This document shows positions 4,327-5,788 of a stretch of DNA of 5,788 nucleotides, piece after piece. A program made the translations under genes and the position numbers. Positions within the stretch are counted from its first letter, which is position 1, and each line of letters starts with the position of its first letter. Below the pieces are notes generated by a model, which saw nothing but the letters and a program-made list of their open reading frames with translations, had not been told where the DNA came from and did no database searches. Origin of the DNA: Micrococcales bacterium (GTDB lineage Bacteria; Actinomycetota; Actinomycetes; Actinomycetales; Dermatophilaceae); NCBI GenBank assembly GCA_003132125.1, contig PKWT01000049.1:1-5788 (forward strand). The letters run 5' to 3'.

Positions 4327-5367
4327 TCAGGTGTCGGTCTGGGTCACCTTGTCAAGCCCGCGAGGCGCGTCGGGATTCAGCCCGAGCGCCCGGGCCAGAC
4401 CCTCAGCGAGCAGCTGACCGGCGACGACCAAGCCGATGGGCGCGACCGTCTCGGGCAGATCCGGCCCGGCGACGCTCACGTCCGCGGCGGCGGCGAACCC
4501 CGCATCACCGCCGATGCCGACGGTCAGGGCCCCGCGCGAACGAAGATCGGCCAGCAGCTCGGTGAGGCCTTCGAGCATGGGCCCGTCCTGCGCGGCCAGG
4601 ACGATCGAGACGAGCTGCGGGTCGACGATCGCGATGGGGCCGTGCTTGAGGTCCGCGTAGGACAGCCCCCGGACCGGCCGCAGGCAGGTCTCCTCCAGCT
4701 TGAGCGCGGTCTCGACGGCTGCGGCATACACCAGTCCGCGCCCACTGACGAGGACCTCGTTGGTTCGCGCGAGCAAAGTAACCGCAGCATCAACACCTAC
4801 ACGCGCGGCCAGCAGCCTCTCGATCTGGCCCGGGACGCGGTCCAGGTCGGCGTCCAGCGCGCTCGGGTCGGGGGCCAGCGCCGTGGCCAGCACCGCCATC
4901 GCGGTGAGCTGGGTGGTGAACGTCTTGGTCGCCGGGACCGCCCGCTCCAGGCCAGCCGCGGTGACCAACGCCAGGTCGGCGGCCTGCGCCAGCGGGCTGC
5001 CCTCCACATTGGTGACGGCGATCGTGACGGCTCCGCAATGGCGGGCCCATTCGTGGGTCTGTACGATCTCCTCGGTCTGACCGGACTGGGAGATGCAGAC
5101 CACCAGAGCACCGGTCAGGTCCAGGTGACTGCGATAGTGCGTCGCCACGCTCGGCGCAGCCAGGGAGGCGGTCCGCCCGGCGTGCACCTCGAGCAGGTAA
5201 CGACCATAGATCGCGGCGTTGTCCGATGAGCCGCGCGCGACGAAAAGGATCTGTCGACGGTCGCCCACGAGGCGCGCGATCTCTGCACGCAGGGGACGCA
5301 GCGCCTCCAGGGTTGCCGCGATGGCGTCCGGCTGCTCGGCGACCTCCTGGGCCATGATCGTCTGCAC
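4327..5367 (-). CDS. Double-SIS sugar-phosphate isomerase/deaminase (NagB-II/AgaS/GlmS-isomerase group)
   Basis: This 346-aa cytoplasmic protein carries two SIS domains and no glutaminase domain. In this setting it most likely converts glucosamine-6-phosphate to fructose-6-phosphate plus ammonia, the step after NagA. SIS-1 shows ARGSSDNA (44-51), ISQSGQTEE (92-100), TNVEGSPLA (119-127) and ATKTFTTQL (146-154). SIS-2 shows SGRG (208-211), ALKLEETCLRPVRG (221-234) and LKHGPIAIVD (240-249). Residues matching GlmS catalytic positions are present: Lys223, Glu226, His242 and the C-terminal Lys340 in PRGLDKVTQT. Length and the MAQEVAEQP start are normal for the group. GTG 5367 is chosen because AGAGG lies six bases upstream; ATG 5355 is possible but has no such site. 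The gene begins 47 bp after the nagA stop, in one operon. A GalN-6-P (AgaS-like) or fructosamine substrate cannot be excluded from sequence alone. Confidence 0.9.
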   Translation of the reverse strand: MQTIMAQEVAEQPDAIAATLEALRPLRAEIARLVGDRRQILFVARGSSDNAAIYGRYLLEVHAGRTASLAAPSVATHYRSHLDLTGALVVCISQSGQTEEIVQTHEWARHCGAVTIAVTNVEGSPLAQAADLALVTAAGLERAVPATKTFTTQLTAMAVLATALAPDPSALDADLDRVPGQIERLLAARVGVDAAVTLLARTNEVLVSGRGLVYAAAVETALKLEETCLRPVRGLSYADLKHGPIAIVDPQLVSIVLAAQDGPMLEGLTELLADLRSRGALTVGIGGDAGFAAAADVSVAGPDLPETVAPIGLVVAGQLLAEGLARALGLNPDAPRGLDKVTQTDT

Positions 5368-5414
5368 GCTTTGCCTCTCTTGGGATCAAGTCTGACGAAA
5401 ACCCGTTGAATCGG

Positions 5415-5788
5415 TCAGAGTATGTCGTCGACAAGCCACCCACCTCGGCGCATGACGGCGTGGAGTGAGAGGTCGTTGTCGACGACCACGACGTCGGCCA
5501 GGTTGCCGGCCTGCAGCCCGCCGATCCCGGCCAGCGCGAGGGCCTGGCTGGGTGTGGACGAGGCCGCAGTAACAGCGTCGAGCAACGGGACACCCGCAGC
5601 CTGCACGCACCACCGCACCACGTCGAGCAACGTGGCCACCCCGCCGGCGATCGAGTCGCCCTCGGCAAGCCGGGCGGTGCGACCCGAGACGATGACGTCT
5701 TGGCCGCCGAGGGTATAGGTACCATCAGGCATTCCGCTGGCGGCCATGGCATCGGTCATGAGGCAAATCCCTTGTGCGCCAACAAGAT
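5415..5788 (-). CDS. nagA: N-acetylglucosamine-6-phosphate deacetylase, 3' part
   Basis: NagA removes acetate from N-acetylglucosamine-6-phosphate in amino-sugar and chitin catabolism. The gene enters from the right edge, so its 5' part is outside the window; 123 C-terminal residues are seen. The frame continues upstream of the internal ATG 5759 as LVGAQGICL, so that ATG is not the start. The segment holds the family motif (L)MTDAMAASGMPDGTYTLGG, whose Asp corresponds to the catalytic Asp of amidohydrolase-fold NagA. It is followed by DSIAGG, AVTAASSTPSQALAL and the terminal GLQAGNLADVVVVDNDL typical of NagA. No disruption is visible. The downstream SIS gene starts 47 bp later on the same strand, giving a nagA-then-deaminase order. 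An AgaA-type enzyme for N-acetylgalactosamine-6-phosphate is a close alternative. Confidence 0.88.
   Translation of the reverse strand, partial: LVGAQGICLMTDAMAASGMPDGTYTLGGQDVIVSGRTARLAEGDSIAGGVATLLDVVRWCVQAAGVPLLDAVTAASSTPSQALALAGIGGLQAGNLADVVVVDNDLSLHAVMRRGGWLVDDIL

Noticed and set aside
4642..5229. Long plus-strand open frame antisense to the SIS gene
   Set aside because: Gly/Arg/Gln-rich shadow of a high-GC coding strand; the minus-strand SIS protein is unambiguous.

Overview
The window looks like chromosomal DNA from a high-GC actinobacterium. Coding GC is high, GTG starts are common, one promoter predicts a leaderless transcript, and the integrase and nag-type genes have an actinobacterial flavour. 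No rRNA, intact tRNA, CRISPR array or complete insertion sequence is visible.

Left part (1-2400), plausibly accessory DNA. An unrecognised 154-aa protein on the plus strand (82-546) converges with a HigBA-type toxin-antitoxin operon on the minus strand (toxin 1251-973, antitoxin 955-671). The toxin gene is preceded by a 26-bp near-perfect palindrome that overlaps a plausible -35/-10 pair. Transcription from that promoter would begin at the GTG start codon itself. Divergent from the toxin is a complete XerC/D-like tyrosine recombinase (1473-2387), with all six catalytic positions present.

Middle (2400-3940). An unrecognised minus-strand gene (3608-2697) carries an R-x4-H motif like the HEPN RNase signature. 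Its stop is followed at once, in the -1 frame, by a further 56 protein-like codons (2700-2530) that have no start codon where one would be needed. The gene therefore looks frameshifted near its 3' end, or possibly recoded. About 330 bp upstream of it (3609-3939) hold no convincing gene, only hairpins and possible decayed coding fragments. A perfect tRNA T-arm-like hairpin (3574-3590) lies just inside the 5' end of the gene.

Right part (3940-5788) is an amino-sugar catabolic operon read leftwards. It begins with the 3' part of nagA (N-acetylglucosamine-6-phosphate deacetylase). Next is an intact double-SIS sugar-phosphate protein of the GlmS-isomerase/NagB-II/AgaS group, which would act on the deacetylated product. 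After that the operon decays. A C-terminal remnant of an unknown protein overlaps by GTGA the well-formed start of a Gfo/Idh/MocA oxidoreductase. That oxidoreductase reads for about 30 residues and then runs into an unrelated tail in another frame. The right side thus reads as a core metabolic operon broken where it meets the accessory DNA on the left.
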